Source: Zonotrichia leucophrys gambelii
Taxonomy: Eukaryota; Chordata; Aves; Passeriformes; Passerellidae
Direction: 5' to 3'
Assembly: GCF_028769735.1 (NCBI RefSeq)
Contig: NC_088171.1
Location: 80,404,716-80,468,715, forward strand
Length of the DNA stretch: 64,000 bases
The position numbers and the translations under genes are program-made. Shown piece after piece: positions 23,041-34,190 of the stretch; positions within the stretch are counted from its first letter, which is position 1; the number at the start of each line of letters is the position of its first letter. The notes under the pieces are model-generated. The model ran no database searches and had not been told where the DNA came from. It worked only from the letters and a program-made list of their open reading frames with translations.

Positions 23041-23800
23041 GTTAATTACATGTTATATGGAGTTTAGAGCTATGCACTAATGTGGTACAGGATTTGAAAC
23101 GTGTAAAAACTAAAATCTTAAGTCATCCATTCTACCACTATGAACAGAAGGCATGGAAGAGGAGCACTGCTGGGAGAGAACAGGGCTTTGTGCTGTTCAG
23201 GAACACAGAAAGCAGAAGTTCAGCAATCATGCTTAGAAGTGTACAGTGTTGCACTACACCTGATATATTTTTGCAGGTTAAAGAAGCACACCTTACACAC
23301 AAAGATGAGAATTTATTGTTAGTCTAATTGAAATTGTAGCAGTTTAATCAAGAAGCATCATTTTAATTGGACTAATAATACCAGGTTATCTTGAACTCAA
23401 AAAACTCATTAGCATTATGTTTAAAGTTGTTCATAAATGTCCTTGAATTGACTCCTTTTGTGTCACACTCATGTAACATCGCCTGGGTCCTGAGGGCAGT
23501 GGCATTGAGGACAGGGGGGCGGGGGAGCACTGATGTCCTTGGCACCATTCTGGGAGTGGTGAGATACTGCCTGCATGAGGGGCAAGCTTCCCCCTTGATC
23601 TCAGGTCTGCTTACATCTGGCTTTATAGATTTGCTGTCTATTCAGCCACACTTTCTTTTCTAAATGACTCGAAGGGTGCTTGCACAAGAACTCCCTCAGA
23701 CCATCATCACAACACAAGGTTAAAGCACACCATGGCAGTTGGCAGGAAGCAGCAGCAAAGGAATCTCCTGTCAAACTCTAGAAAATAGGTCTTTGTAGAG
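23041..23800. other. Noncoding spacer between LTR and CR1
   Basis: Short mixed-composition spacer. The part at 23480-23600 is GC-richer and includes G6 and G5 runs separated by one C (about 23514-23525). No gene or known repeat recognised. Confidence 0.5.
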
Positions 23801-24540
23801 TCACAGAATCATGGAATGGTTTGGGTTGGAAGACAATTTAAAAGTAAGATAGTTCCAGCCTCCCTGATGTGGGCAGGGACACCTCCCAATAGACGAGGTT
23901 GCTCAGAGCCCCATCCAACCTGGTCTTGGACACTGCCAGGTGTGGGGCATCCATTGTCTCACCAACCTCATTATAAAAGATTTCTTTCTAATATATAATC
24001 TAAACCTACCCTCCTTCAGCTTAGGGCCATTCATTACCCCATGTCCTACCCCTACATGCCCTTGTGTAACAAGTTTGGTCCAGCTTTCTCCATTAGCTAC
24101 TGAAATGCTGCTACAAGTTTGCCCTGGAACTTTCTCTTCTCCAGCCTGAACAACCCCAAAACCCTTTATCCTGCCTTCACAGGAGAAGTTCTCCATCCCT
24201 CTGATCATCTTTGTGGTCCTCCTCTGGACTTGCTTCAGCAATTCCACATCCTTCTTATGCTGGGGACCCCCGAGCTGGATGCAGCACCACAGGTGGAGTC
24301 TCACCAGAGCAGAGGGGCAGAATCCCCTCCCTCACCCTGCTGGCCATGCTGCTTTGGATGGAACCTCGGATACTATTGGCGTTCTGGCTTCCAAGTGCAC
24401 ATTGCTGCTGCACATCTCAAGCTTCTTGTCCACAAAAGACCTTCAAGACTTTCTCCTCAGGGCTGCTCTCAGTGTCCAGAGTCACTGTCCAGCTCTAGGA
24501 TATAATCTTCCTATTCTTTCCTGACCCTTATCAATACTTG
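23801..24540 (-). mobile_element. CR1 LINE 3' end, minus strand
   Basis: The 3' end lies at 23801, with 'tcacagaatcatggaatggt' then 'ttgggttgg', the reverse complement of the usual CR1 tail. Moving right on the plus strand, the sequence runs backwards through the ORF. On the minus strand QHKKDVELLKQVQRRTTKMI (around 24200-24260) and LKEGRFRLYIRKK (around 23990-24030) can be read in one frame. Between them the typical GLF-SLEKRR region is replaced by unrelated residues, so at least two frameshifts are present. The 5' limit lies somewhere between 24480 and 24540, near 'cagggctgctctcagtg'. Confidence 0.92.
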
Positions 24541-25762
24541 CAGTTGCAGCTAAAGCAGACCCATAACCATTTCAAGCATTCCCTGGTCAGGCCCCAGCAG
24601 TGTGAGGCTGCTGCTGGGCTCTGATGTCCATGGCTGGGGCTGCAGGGGAGAAGAGCACTGTGGGATGGAGCTGAGGAGGGGAGGTGCCCAGGGAGAGGAT
24701 TCTGAGGGTGGGTGCAAACAAAGTACAGCTTCACAGCAGCCATGGACAGTCTATCAGAAGATGTTACCCATCACTCCACATGTGGGACAATGGAGGTCTT
24801 TCTTTACCCTATGTCAGATAGTGGAAGTTCAGAAAGTCACTTTTTTGCCTTAAGCTTATGAACTGACCAAGCCAATTTGAGCACATAAGAAAAAATCAGA
24901 GTTTGAGCACATGTTTCCATTTTTGGCATTTTAAATCTTTGATTGCTCTTTAAGCCTTTAACTTTAAAATGTCATTGATTTTCATTAAAAGGCTTTGTAA
25001 TCTGTTTCAGAACTGCTCTTAAAAAAAAAATCTATGTTGTTCGGGAGTTACACTGATTTTCTGTGTTGGCTTCCTTCCACGTTTATAAATTGAGACTTAA
25101 TCAGGGCTACTGAACTGAAATTGATTTTATAGAAAGTAACAACCCATTAATAAGATCTTTTGCTTTAAATAAGTCTTTAATTGGAGCGCTCTACAAATGT
25201 GATAGAGGAAAAATGTTTGTTAGTGCCATGACTTAATATTGACTAATATTTATTCTTTGAGAAACATATTTTTCCTTCTCTGTTTTTTAGAGAGCACAAC
25301 CAAATCTGGATCTAAGCTTTATTTCCCTAACCAAATGCATTCGATTTGAGGCATTAGCAGATTTTTTTTTCAAATGTCTGTCAACTTAATCTTGTTTCAG
25401 CAGTCTTGATTCAGCAGTTTAGAGCTCTAAATTGCTACAATAGTCTACTTTAATGAATTCCCAAACCTTGGAAAACTCTGTTACATCTTTTTGTCCCCTC
25501 CCCCTCAGATCCACTACTGAGGGGAAAAAAATCTCTGGAACTGAAATCTGAAAATGAGATGTTATCCCTAATGAAATGTGTCTTAAATAAAGGTTAATGT
25601 GAGTACACTATATTGATCACCCCCTCCTTGGTCTTCTTTCTTTCAGTCTCCATATCTCATTGAATTACCTGGTACCATTTTTTGCCTGGTAATTTTTAAA
25701 AAAGCTGTCTTTAAAAAGCCTGCCTAAGTCTCTGTATTAGCTGTAGTCTGTTAATTTTAAGA

Positions 25763-25778
25763 TTTTTTTTTTTTTTTT
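25763..25778. repeat. T16 homopolymer
   Basis: An uninterrupted run of T. No retroposed sequence is recognisable on either side. Confidence 0.85.
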
Positions 25779-28700
25779 AAAGGGCCCAGTTGAAAACATT
25801 TGCCCTCTCCCTTTTAACAGACCTATGAAAATGAGAGATTGAGGGTGCCAGGATGTTGCTGCAGAGCAGCCCAATACAATGGTGTATTCTGTCTGATCAA
25901 TATAAGCACTACTCAATGATGTATAATCTCTAATCCTTGTATGAAGAGCTGATTGGGTTGCTATTGCTCTCATTCTGTCTTCTGTCTGTCTGTCTTCCCT
26001 GCAAAACTATCCTGTTTCTTAATTTTAGAGTTTTCAAGGAAATGACCTTGTTATCTCATTGGGATTAGAGTTATCTCTCTCAGGTGTAGACCCAGGGCCC
26101 TTTCTTGGTTCTCCCAAGTTGTTATCAGACTGTGCCGCTGATTCCAGGTGTGAGATGTGGAACCCATTTCAGCTGCCTTTACAAATGCTTTTGAAAGATA
26201 AGCTCAGTTCTGTCACAGGCATACAGTTGATGTGATGCTTCTCAAGGAAATGCATCATTTTATTGATAACAAGCTGTTTTTTCTATTGATGTGTCACTTG
26301 GTCAGCACTGCAGTGACATGTCTTTCAGTGGTAGTTTTTTGTTTGCCAGGTCAGATACCCTTCAGGACATCTCAGTCAGTGTGTGTTGACACTTACAGGG
26401 AGAAATTAGAGAAGGAGATCACTTAAGCCTCTGTCAATAATAGCTAGACTTCCCAGCCAGCAGCAGGGTCTCCCGAGTCTTGTGGATCTGACCAAGTGGT
26501 GCCCCAGGCACGTATTGCAGCAGTTATGGGGTTGTTACTCATGAGTGCAAACTCTTCTAGATCTTGGAAAGCTTTAAATGTTGTTGAAGGTGAAATACAG
26601 AAATCCCTGCATGGAATTTGTACTGCTTCAGCTGTCCATTCCGACTGGGCAGCAAGTTTCTGGGTATCTTTCCCCATGCAAATGTACAATAACTAAAGTG
26701 TTAAAAAGCCTGAAGATGTTACTGCAGACATTTAATACATATGGCCTAGAGGTATCTGCCTGATTTTCTGACCGGGAAAACAGCTGGACTTTTTCCTTCA
26801 GAAGTCACTTAAGCATTATTAAGATGCTGAACCTCATTAGTTCCCATCCCAGACTGCTTTAACATTCTGACTTGGAAGTACTGCTCTTTGAAAAGATAGT
26901 CTAGGATCTTTATTTAATTGGCTCATCATTTAACCACAAATTAGCCAGTAAATTAGTAACTTTTGAGTTTATGCTCCAAATTAGACTTATCTAAGGAGTG
27001 TTTGCATTACTTTATGCAGGTGGAATAATTACCTTAGCTTACTAGCACTCAGCAGATTTTCAGCTTACATTCAGTTTATATTGTATTTGTTTAAACAAAG
27101 AGAATAAGCAGATATTCCTTAAATATCAAAATGTCAGGGTCTTAATTGAAATCCCCAAAATACTTTGTATCTGCTCCCCACCCCCAAGGAATGCAAAGAT
27201 GGCCTTATATAGTGTGCAGACAGAATCAAGTCCATTTCCCCCTTCTTTGTCAAGAACCTTGGAAAACTGACTTTACCCTAAGTCTTCCAAGGGAATCTGT
27301 AACCTTCCAATCAATTTGCTCTAATACCATACCTCTGCAAAGCTTTTAAATATAATTAAAATTTAAAAAAAAAGAAGTTATTTTGCTATGTCCTTAGGAT
27401 TTTATGGTGATGCATGTGAGAGTAGGTGTGGAGTGTATATTTGCAACCAGTCAGTCAAAGGAAAGAAAAATTAAGGGACAATAATAGAAGGCTTGAAATG
27501 ATAAGTATTTTTCAGAGGTTGAAAGCCAGAACTGATTAAGATAATGAAAAATACTGGGAGTGGGCAGAGTCACTGATGCTTAAATGCTTCAATTAAAAGA
27601 CAAAAAATCAAACCCACTTTCAGAATGAAATGTTAATTGTGATGGTTAATGAACATCTCTAAATAAGCTGGAAAATCATTTCCCACCCAGAATCTCACAC
27701 TTGTTACCAGAATGATTCTTTTAAATGCCTTTCAAGTATGGTATTGAGAAATTCTGAGTCTTTGCCTATTTTGCACATGCCTTTATTATGCATCAACCTT
27801 ATTCTTGACAGGTCAGTCTTCATGTGAATAATTTTTTTAGCTTGTTTTGGAATAGTATCACACTTCCCAGAATTCCAAAATCAAAACTGAATATAAGCAC
27901 TATCATGTTTTGATTAAAAAAAACCAATTATTAGTGTTACATGTTCAGTCTACTTTTCAGTCTTCTTCCTTTCCTTCCTCCTCCTCTGAACTTCCCCATC
28001 ACATCCTAAGCAAGAGGCTGGAACACGTTAACACTATCAAGTGAAATGTTTCTGTTAAATTGTTTTTGTTGTTGCCAAAATTTACTCAAATAAGACACAA
28101 GTAACATCGGAGAAACCCCAACCAGTGACCCCCCAAAAAACCCCACCCACAAAAAAAGCCTTCCCAAAACAACTGAGTTTCTAAAGTCAGTGCCCTTATC
28201 TTGGGATGAAGAAAAAAGAAAATTTGTAAGGGGCTTGGGTACGACTACCACCTGTATTTTGATTTTTGAGCTAAAAAGTCTCCAAGGATATGTCTAAGCT
28301 GAAGAAGCTTTGTGATGTGACTCTAGCAGTGGAACAGAGCTGGCAAGTCGGCTGTAGGCTGAAGTTTTATTTCCTATTCCTTTGTGGAATAAGTAATGCT
28401 GTCAAAACCACAACTCTGCCTGTGTACCTGCTGCTACAGTGGCAGCAGTTTGTTGTTTCATTTCTGTCAGCTAGTGGAAATAACCTGTGGTGGTAAGAGA
28501 TGTTAGTTTGATCTTGGCTCTGTTTTAATTTAGGAACTGTCCACATATGTCATGGCAGTGAAAAAGGAATTCATTTGGGGTAAAGGACTTACTGAACATG
28601 GTCTGCTACAATGACATGGATCTGTCAGCTGAGGTTAGTGTGGTAGCTGGTGGCAGAGCATTGACCTATTCATGCATACCTTCATGGACACTTGGGCTAT

Positions 28701-29275
28701 TTGAGTTTTATTTACCCAGAAGAATAAATGAAAAATTATTTACCTCAAAATGTTACATTTTTCCTTGTTACAGTTTGGTTACTGGGCTCTATTCCATGGA
28801 AAGCAACACTGATGTCAAATTTCACATTTTGGTGCCATCATCACACAGGGACCACCTCTAAAAAATTATGTAAGACAGTGCATATAAGAGGAGAAAAAAG
28901 GATTCTTCTCTACTACCTAGAGGAGAACTCCAGGTTATCTGTAGGAAGTTTATCAAAGAGATCAAGAAAGCTTGAGAGTTTGGAAATTAATGGTGACATT
29001 TTTTCAAAGTGTTGATAATCTGACATCATAAATTACTTGGCAGTGATACTGCCTTTAAATAGGAAATGTTATGTAACACTTGTCAGAAGAGGTATTTAAT
29101 CCTAAATTAGCTTTTTAAGGAGCTGTTGAATTGCTGAATAACCATGATATGGAAAACTACAAATCCTATAATAGGAAAAGATGCAAGAGGAATAAAACAG
29201 GGTGGGAACTTGAAAGTGAAAGGTGAAGGTCAAGTCTGACGGTTTGAACTGTGTGTAGTGGAATTAAGAATCAGT

Positions 29276-29297
29276 TGTCTGAGGAGCTCCTCAGACA
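29276..29297. other. Perfect 22-bp palindrome
   Basis: The half 'tgtctgaggag' is followed by its exact reverse complement, with no spacer. The next pair outwards (T at 29275, T at 29298) breaks the symmetry. It directly abuts a 17-bp direct repeat and a second 14-bp palindrome (29307-29320, half 'tgtgaaa'). Confidence 0.95.
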
Positions 29298-29340
29298 TGT
29301 ACATGGTGTGAAATTTCACAGCCTGTACATGGTGTGAAAT
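29298..29340. repeat. 17-bp direct repeat, 26-bp period
   Basis: The 17-mer 'tgtacatggtgtgaaat' occurs at 29298-29314 and again at 29324-29340, with 9 bp between the copies. The first copy overlaps a 14-bp perfect palindrome at 29307-29320. Confidence 0.93.
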
Positions 29341-30949
29341 CCTGATCACTCCAAACGTATCCCATAGTTACTTTTGCAGCCCAATGGGAGGAGAAGAAGA
29401 CTGGGTCTCACTTATCCTGAACATGAGTGCCTCCAAGGCTGAGAACTCCAGAATGGTGATGAAGAACAATAGGGAAAGTACTGTGAGGTTTTGTTACTCA
29501 TCTGTATCACAGACCTCTTCAGTCCTTGGCTCAGTTTGGAGTGGCCTTGCAGCTCCTGCTGCTTGTGTCACGGTGACAGTTCCTTCATAGCTGTGCAGTG
29601 GCAGAGGTGCTTCTGTATGGCATGTTCATCTCTTCTGCTGCCAGGAGCACTTAAGATGGGTACCATTTTACTATTTTTTTGATCCCTATCAGTATACTTT
29701 GTCCTTATATGTGAATTTATGAACATGACAAGATATGTAACTAGAAAGTAAAAACAACTTTCTGAACACTGTGTAGCAGTCTGTACAATTTCAGTTATGT
29801 AGTACAGTAGAAGGGACAAAACAGTAGATACATTAAAAAGGTTTATCTTTTCATCATCTTTCGTATAACCGTGATCAAATCTTTCTTTGCTGTTTGCCTG
29901 TCTCCAGGTTAAGAAATGCAATGGGGATTTTTCACTGGATTTAATGTTTCCAAATTTTTCTTGTAATATATCATAATGAATTGCACTTTGCTGCAAAATG
30001 TAGTGCTGTGCTTTTGTGCTATAGCCTCAACATAAATAGCATAGTCCCACTGGAACTAGTTCAGGTTTGTTGTGTAAAAGAGAGATCAGTCTTAGAGCAG
30101 TCACCTGGCTGCTGGAATCAAGCCTGTAAACAACACTTCTGACAGTGTTTGATGCTCTCCATCCCCTGTCCTTCTAAAATGTTAATTAGCCTCAGGCTTT
30201 AAGTAACTCTTTATTCTGAAAAGTGAACATCTTTTCAAAGGTACTGTACCTTGGTAACCTTCCACTGCAGAGGCATGATAGATGTGACTTCCCATCTGGT
30301 TAGCAGTGCTGATCCTACTTGAGATCAAGCTGTGCCACAAAACTGTGAGCTCATCGCACTTCTAAACAAAGATTTTTTGAAGTCTGAGACACTACAGCTT
30401 CAGAAGCAATTTTTGAATGTTTACCTTCAGAATTCTCTTTCCTAGAATATAAGTGTTGATCAGTCCTTTTCTTGCAATATCCCATCCTGTAACATTGTAT
30501 TTTTCACCATTCTTGAATGCACCCATTTCTAGGATATCTGACATGATCAGTGCTGACAGCCAAACTGACAACATCAGTTTAAGGAGATGGGTATGGCCAT
30601 AAAGGAAAATAGCAGAGCAATGATGGTGGGGAATGGAGTTTGCTGGAAAAGTTGAAATGTGGCTGTCTTCCTGTGGCTGCAGGTCAGAAGGAATGTAGGA
30701 AAGGGAAATTCAGGAGTGTACCTAAAGCTGTAATTTGCCTGATCCTGTTGAGGGCAGACTGAGCCATGTTGAGCACTGTATTGAAACACCACTGTTTTGG
30801 AATGTTTGACTGTCAGTACAACTACTGTAGTGTGTTATGGACTCGTGGCAGATAAAGTCTATACATTTCCACCTGATGACACAAGATCATGCCAGACTTG
30901 TGGGTTTTAGACAGGCATAAGAATTTTTCTACTCACATCACCTTATCAT

Positions 30950-31150
30950 ATCTGAGCTCTCTCAGGGGAGGTTCAGACTGGACATTAGGAAAATTAGGAA
31001 AAGGCTCTTCACTGACAGGGTGGTCAGCCCCTGGAGCAGGCTTCCCAGGGAAGAACTTAGAGCACCAAGCCTCACAGAGTACAGTGAGATTCTGGATTCC
31101 AGGATCCTTATGGATTCCTTCCAACTTGAAATACTCTATGGTTCCATGAT
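30950..31150 (+). mobile_element. CR1 LINE 3' tail fragment
   Basis: The fragment reads 'caggggaggttcagactgga', then 'cattaggaaaattaggaaaa', 'ggctcttcactgacagggtg', 'gtcagcccctggagcaggct' and 'tcccagggaagaac'. It closes with 'ccttccaacttgaaatactc' and 'tatggttccatgat'. This order is that of the last codons of CR1 ORF2 plus tail, from a subfamily distinct from the copies at 178 and 46850. A short duplicated 'aggaaaatt/aggaaaag' interrupts the frame. A region normally present before the tail is deleted. Confidence 0.85.
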
Positions 31151-33490
31151 TTTCATCAGCCAAAAAAAAAGTATTTTCAATGCAAATAGACATTTAGACA
31201 TTAGGCTATACTACTGAGTTTCTTGTACATTTAAACAGGTTCAAGTTATGTTGGGTGGACATCATCTTAAAAAGGCTAGCTACTTATCTTGGCTTGTACA
31301 GTATTGCTACTCACTGATTTATTAAGGTGAAGAGTATAGACTGTATGATTTCTGCAAACAAGTCTTGACATCTGTGAAGATGTGAGGATTAACATTTATC
31401 AATTTCATTGTGGTGACTCCTTAGTTTGGTTTGATCTTTACATCTAACTCATATTTCACTAAATATAACGAATATGAAACTTCTGAAATTCTTCACTTTA
31501 AAGTTAAAAAACCCCAGAGCCAAAGATGTTTCAGGTTATTCAAAATGTTCTGATTTGTCTAAGTACCAAATCCTCCTTTCAAATTCCCCATATTGGAGGG
31601 GATGAGTGAGAGGTTCCTGGAAACTTCTTCAGTTTTCCTCTGTGTATTCAAGTATCTTGTTGTGACTTAGTGCAACACTTAGTAGATAAAAGCATTTACA
31701 AATGAGAGCTTTTTTACATAAAATAGGTAGCTCTTGTTTCTGTAATGGGCTGAATATAAAGTTTTCCGTTGGTTGCAAACATCTAAAAGGGTTGGACAAT
31801 GTGACTGCAACATAACTAATACAATATAAAAATAAATGCCTTTTAGAAACATGATGGAAAAAAATAAGCAAGTATTTTGACAACTAAGACAATGTTACTA
31901 GCAATGAGAATAAACCTACTAATGCCAAATAGTAATCCTTTTTTATATGGACACATACTATCTGCCATTTCCTTGCTGAGGAAAATCATAGTGTGATAAG
32001 ATTGCCCTAAGCTAGTAGGCATTCTCAGTCTTTTCCATGCCAGTAACCTCTTCTGATGCCAATATCAGAAAACTAAAGACAGTCCATAGAATTTTAAAAA
32101 CTTTGAATTTTGCTTTCCTGAGTCTAGGGATCTCAGGTGAAGTGGACTTTTTATAGTAAGGGGCTAATTGTAAGAGGAAACATGTAGTGGGATTGATCTG
32201 AAAAAATACATTAAATTGTATTTTTTTCCTTTGGCTTCAAATTTATTTATTGTCCATTTAAAACTTACCAAAGCTAGTCGTATAAAAAGAAACAAAAACA
32301 AGAAGCCTTCCAAGACCAATATAATATCTTTACAAAAGTGTTTGAAAGACTTGAGAAAAGAAAGCTGAAGTCCATCTTGTTTATCTCAAATGGTGAGAAA
32401 ACCAATTGCACTGTACCCTACTCTGCCAACAAAAGTAGTTTGACTAAATTGAAGAGGGTCATAAAATGTGAGGAATGTGACAGATTGATGAGTAGGTTGA
32501 AAATGTTTATCCTGTAGAATATGGAGGCTTAGGGATGAAGACCATCATCAATCTGTAAAGCAAATGAGATAACTTGAGAAAAATGTGAGTTGAATGTGGC
32601 ATAATTTAGTCATAAGAAGTAATTTATGAAGGGTTCTCATTTTTTTTCCATGAAACCATTATGTTGGTGCTGGGTTGAATAAATGACTTTCATATCATGT
32701 TGTCAAAGATAGTTGTTGTAACCATTCACTACAAAAATGTGGCTCCTCTGTCCTCATTGTTTCTTATCACTGCCTGAGTATTATTTCAGGATACAATGAG
32801 TGATATTTTCTGTGGAAATTTATCTGTTCAGAGTTTTCTCTGGTAGAGACAGAAATAGAAGATAAGAAGGACTGGGAGCAAGGTGGTGATGGAGGGGGAA
32901 GGAAGGGCAACAATAAACAGGTGAGATAAATTTTGCACCACCAGTTATGATAAGCCCTAATGATTATTTATGGTTGTTATTTTCTGCAGTCTTATTCATG
33001 GAAATATTTTTTGAGTTTTGGAATTAGTCTAACCTCCTTACTGCTAAGGTCAGTAATTTTTATACTAGCCCAGATCACAATTTTAGCAGCCATGAATGCC
33101 TGTGAAATGCACCCTTCCTTTTGTCTGCGGGGAAAAGAAATATGAAACAAATTCCTGAGCATTACCTGTTCATGTAGTGACTAGGAATGTCACATTAGTA
33201 AGTTAGCTTTTATGGGAGACAGAGCTATATTATTTGTAGCTACTGGAACATTTATCTAAATTGGCTCTATCAAATAAATAAATGCAAGAAGCTAATTCTA
33301 ATTGACTGCATTTAATGCAGTGTCACCTGGAAGTGTCTATATTGCTAAATTTAAACATGAGCAGAATGACTTACATAGCCCAAGAGGAGGTTCAGGGTGG
33401 GTTTTTTTTTTCTGCTCTGCTTAGCAATTAAAGAGCAAATCTCTCAAGATTAGCCAGGTGCAATATGCTGCTACTCAGTGTTCTGAGTAG
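31151..33490. other. Unique AT-rich noncoding stretch
   Basis: I see no repeat, gene or RNA. The sequence is AT-rich with frequent stops in all frames. Confidence 0.6.
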
Positions 33491-33560
33491 CATCAGGTAT
33501 TGGCCAGTGCTGGAGGCAGCACGCTGGATCTTACAGAGCAGCAATGTGATCTGCTATGAC
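33491..33560 (+). mobile_element. Possible ancient CR1/L3-type tail
   Basis: 'catcaggtattggccagtgc' followed by 'tggaggcagcacgctggatc' resembles the tail of an old amniote CR1 subfamily, in which 'ggcattggccactgt', 'gacaggatactgggct' and a 'tctgacccagtatgg' motif follow each other. The last motif is only weakly matched ('gatctgctatgac'). The assignment is tentative. Confidence 0.4.
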
Positions 33561-34104
33561 AAATCCTGTGAGTTCGTTTGGGGAGGTGGAAAGCTGCTCT
33601 GCTTTGAACACTGATGCATTCTCCACAGATTGTGTTTGTGGGTTTAGTGGCATGTCTATTTTTCTACTTCCTGCTCCATAGTAACAACATTTCCCTCTCA
33701 AACTGGAAAGTTATTCTCAGGGGGGACGAGATGTTTACATTATTTACGTGCCAGCATGAAGGCAGTTGAAAGGGTGGAGGTATATAAAAGGAAAGCATCA
33801 AGGGCAGGTAGAAAGAGGGATACAAACCAATGAGGAATGCATAGCTAGGGCTGCCTGTTGCATGACTGTAGGCACCCTGTTTATTCGATGAAAGTGAAGT
33901 AGGACTTGCTGAACTATACCAGAAGCTGAGAAGTTAAGCAAGAACAATGTTGTTAATCTCTGGTTCATCACTCCACGGTTACTGCCTGAAGACAATTCCA
34001 GTGAGCTTGAGTCATGTTTTGAGCAGGCTGTTGTGTGACTTCACAAATATCTCCTGGCTAAGTAACTCTCAGGAAAAACCACCATGAGCAGCAGTACATG
34101 CAGG
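33561..34104. other. Noncoding spacer
   Basis: Mixed-composition sequence between two weak CR1 remnants. No feature recognised. Confidence 0.5.
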
Positions 34105-34190
34105 ATGACACCCAGCTGAAAAACAGCTTTTCAGGAAAGGACATGGGGGTGCAGTGGACGCTATGTTGACCATAAGCAAATAAATCAAGA
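34105..34190 (+). mobile_element. Degenerate CR1 internal fragment
   Basis: 'gctgaaaaacagcttttcag', then 'gaaaggacatgggggtgcag' and 'tggacgctatgttgaccata' follow the order of CR1 ORF2 just before the C-terminal domain. In intact copies this part encodes a KDLGVLVD-like motif followed by an LTMSQ-like motif. Indels have removed the frame, and both ends fade into unique sequence. Confidence 0.6.

Larger units (their letters stand above)
24541..30949. other. Long repeat-poor noncoding stretch
   Basis: About 6.4 kb with no recognised transposon and no gene. It holds a T16 run (25763-25778), a short TCTG repeat (about 25974-25999), TAAT-rich segments at 25120-25240 and 26900-27060, an octamer motif ATGCAAAT at 26676-26683, a C/A-rich patch at 28100-28165, and the palindrome cluster at 29276-29340. 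Low repeat content and homeodomain-type TAAT cores suggest conserved noncoding DNA, but that is inference. A 142-codon minus-strand frame (29568-29996) begins at TTG, not ATG, and looks like chance. Confidence 0.5.

Noticed and set aside
29568..29996. 142-codon minus-strand frame
   Set aside because: It starts at TTG, internal ATGs are late, and the peptide shows no family resemblance. Treated as chance.
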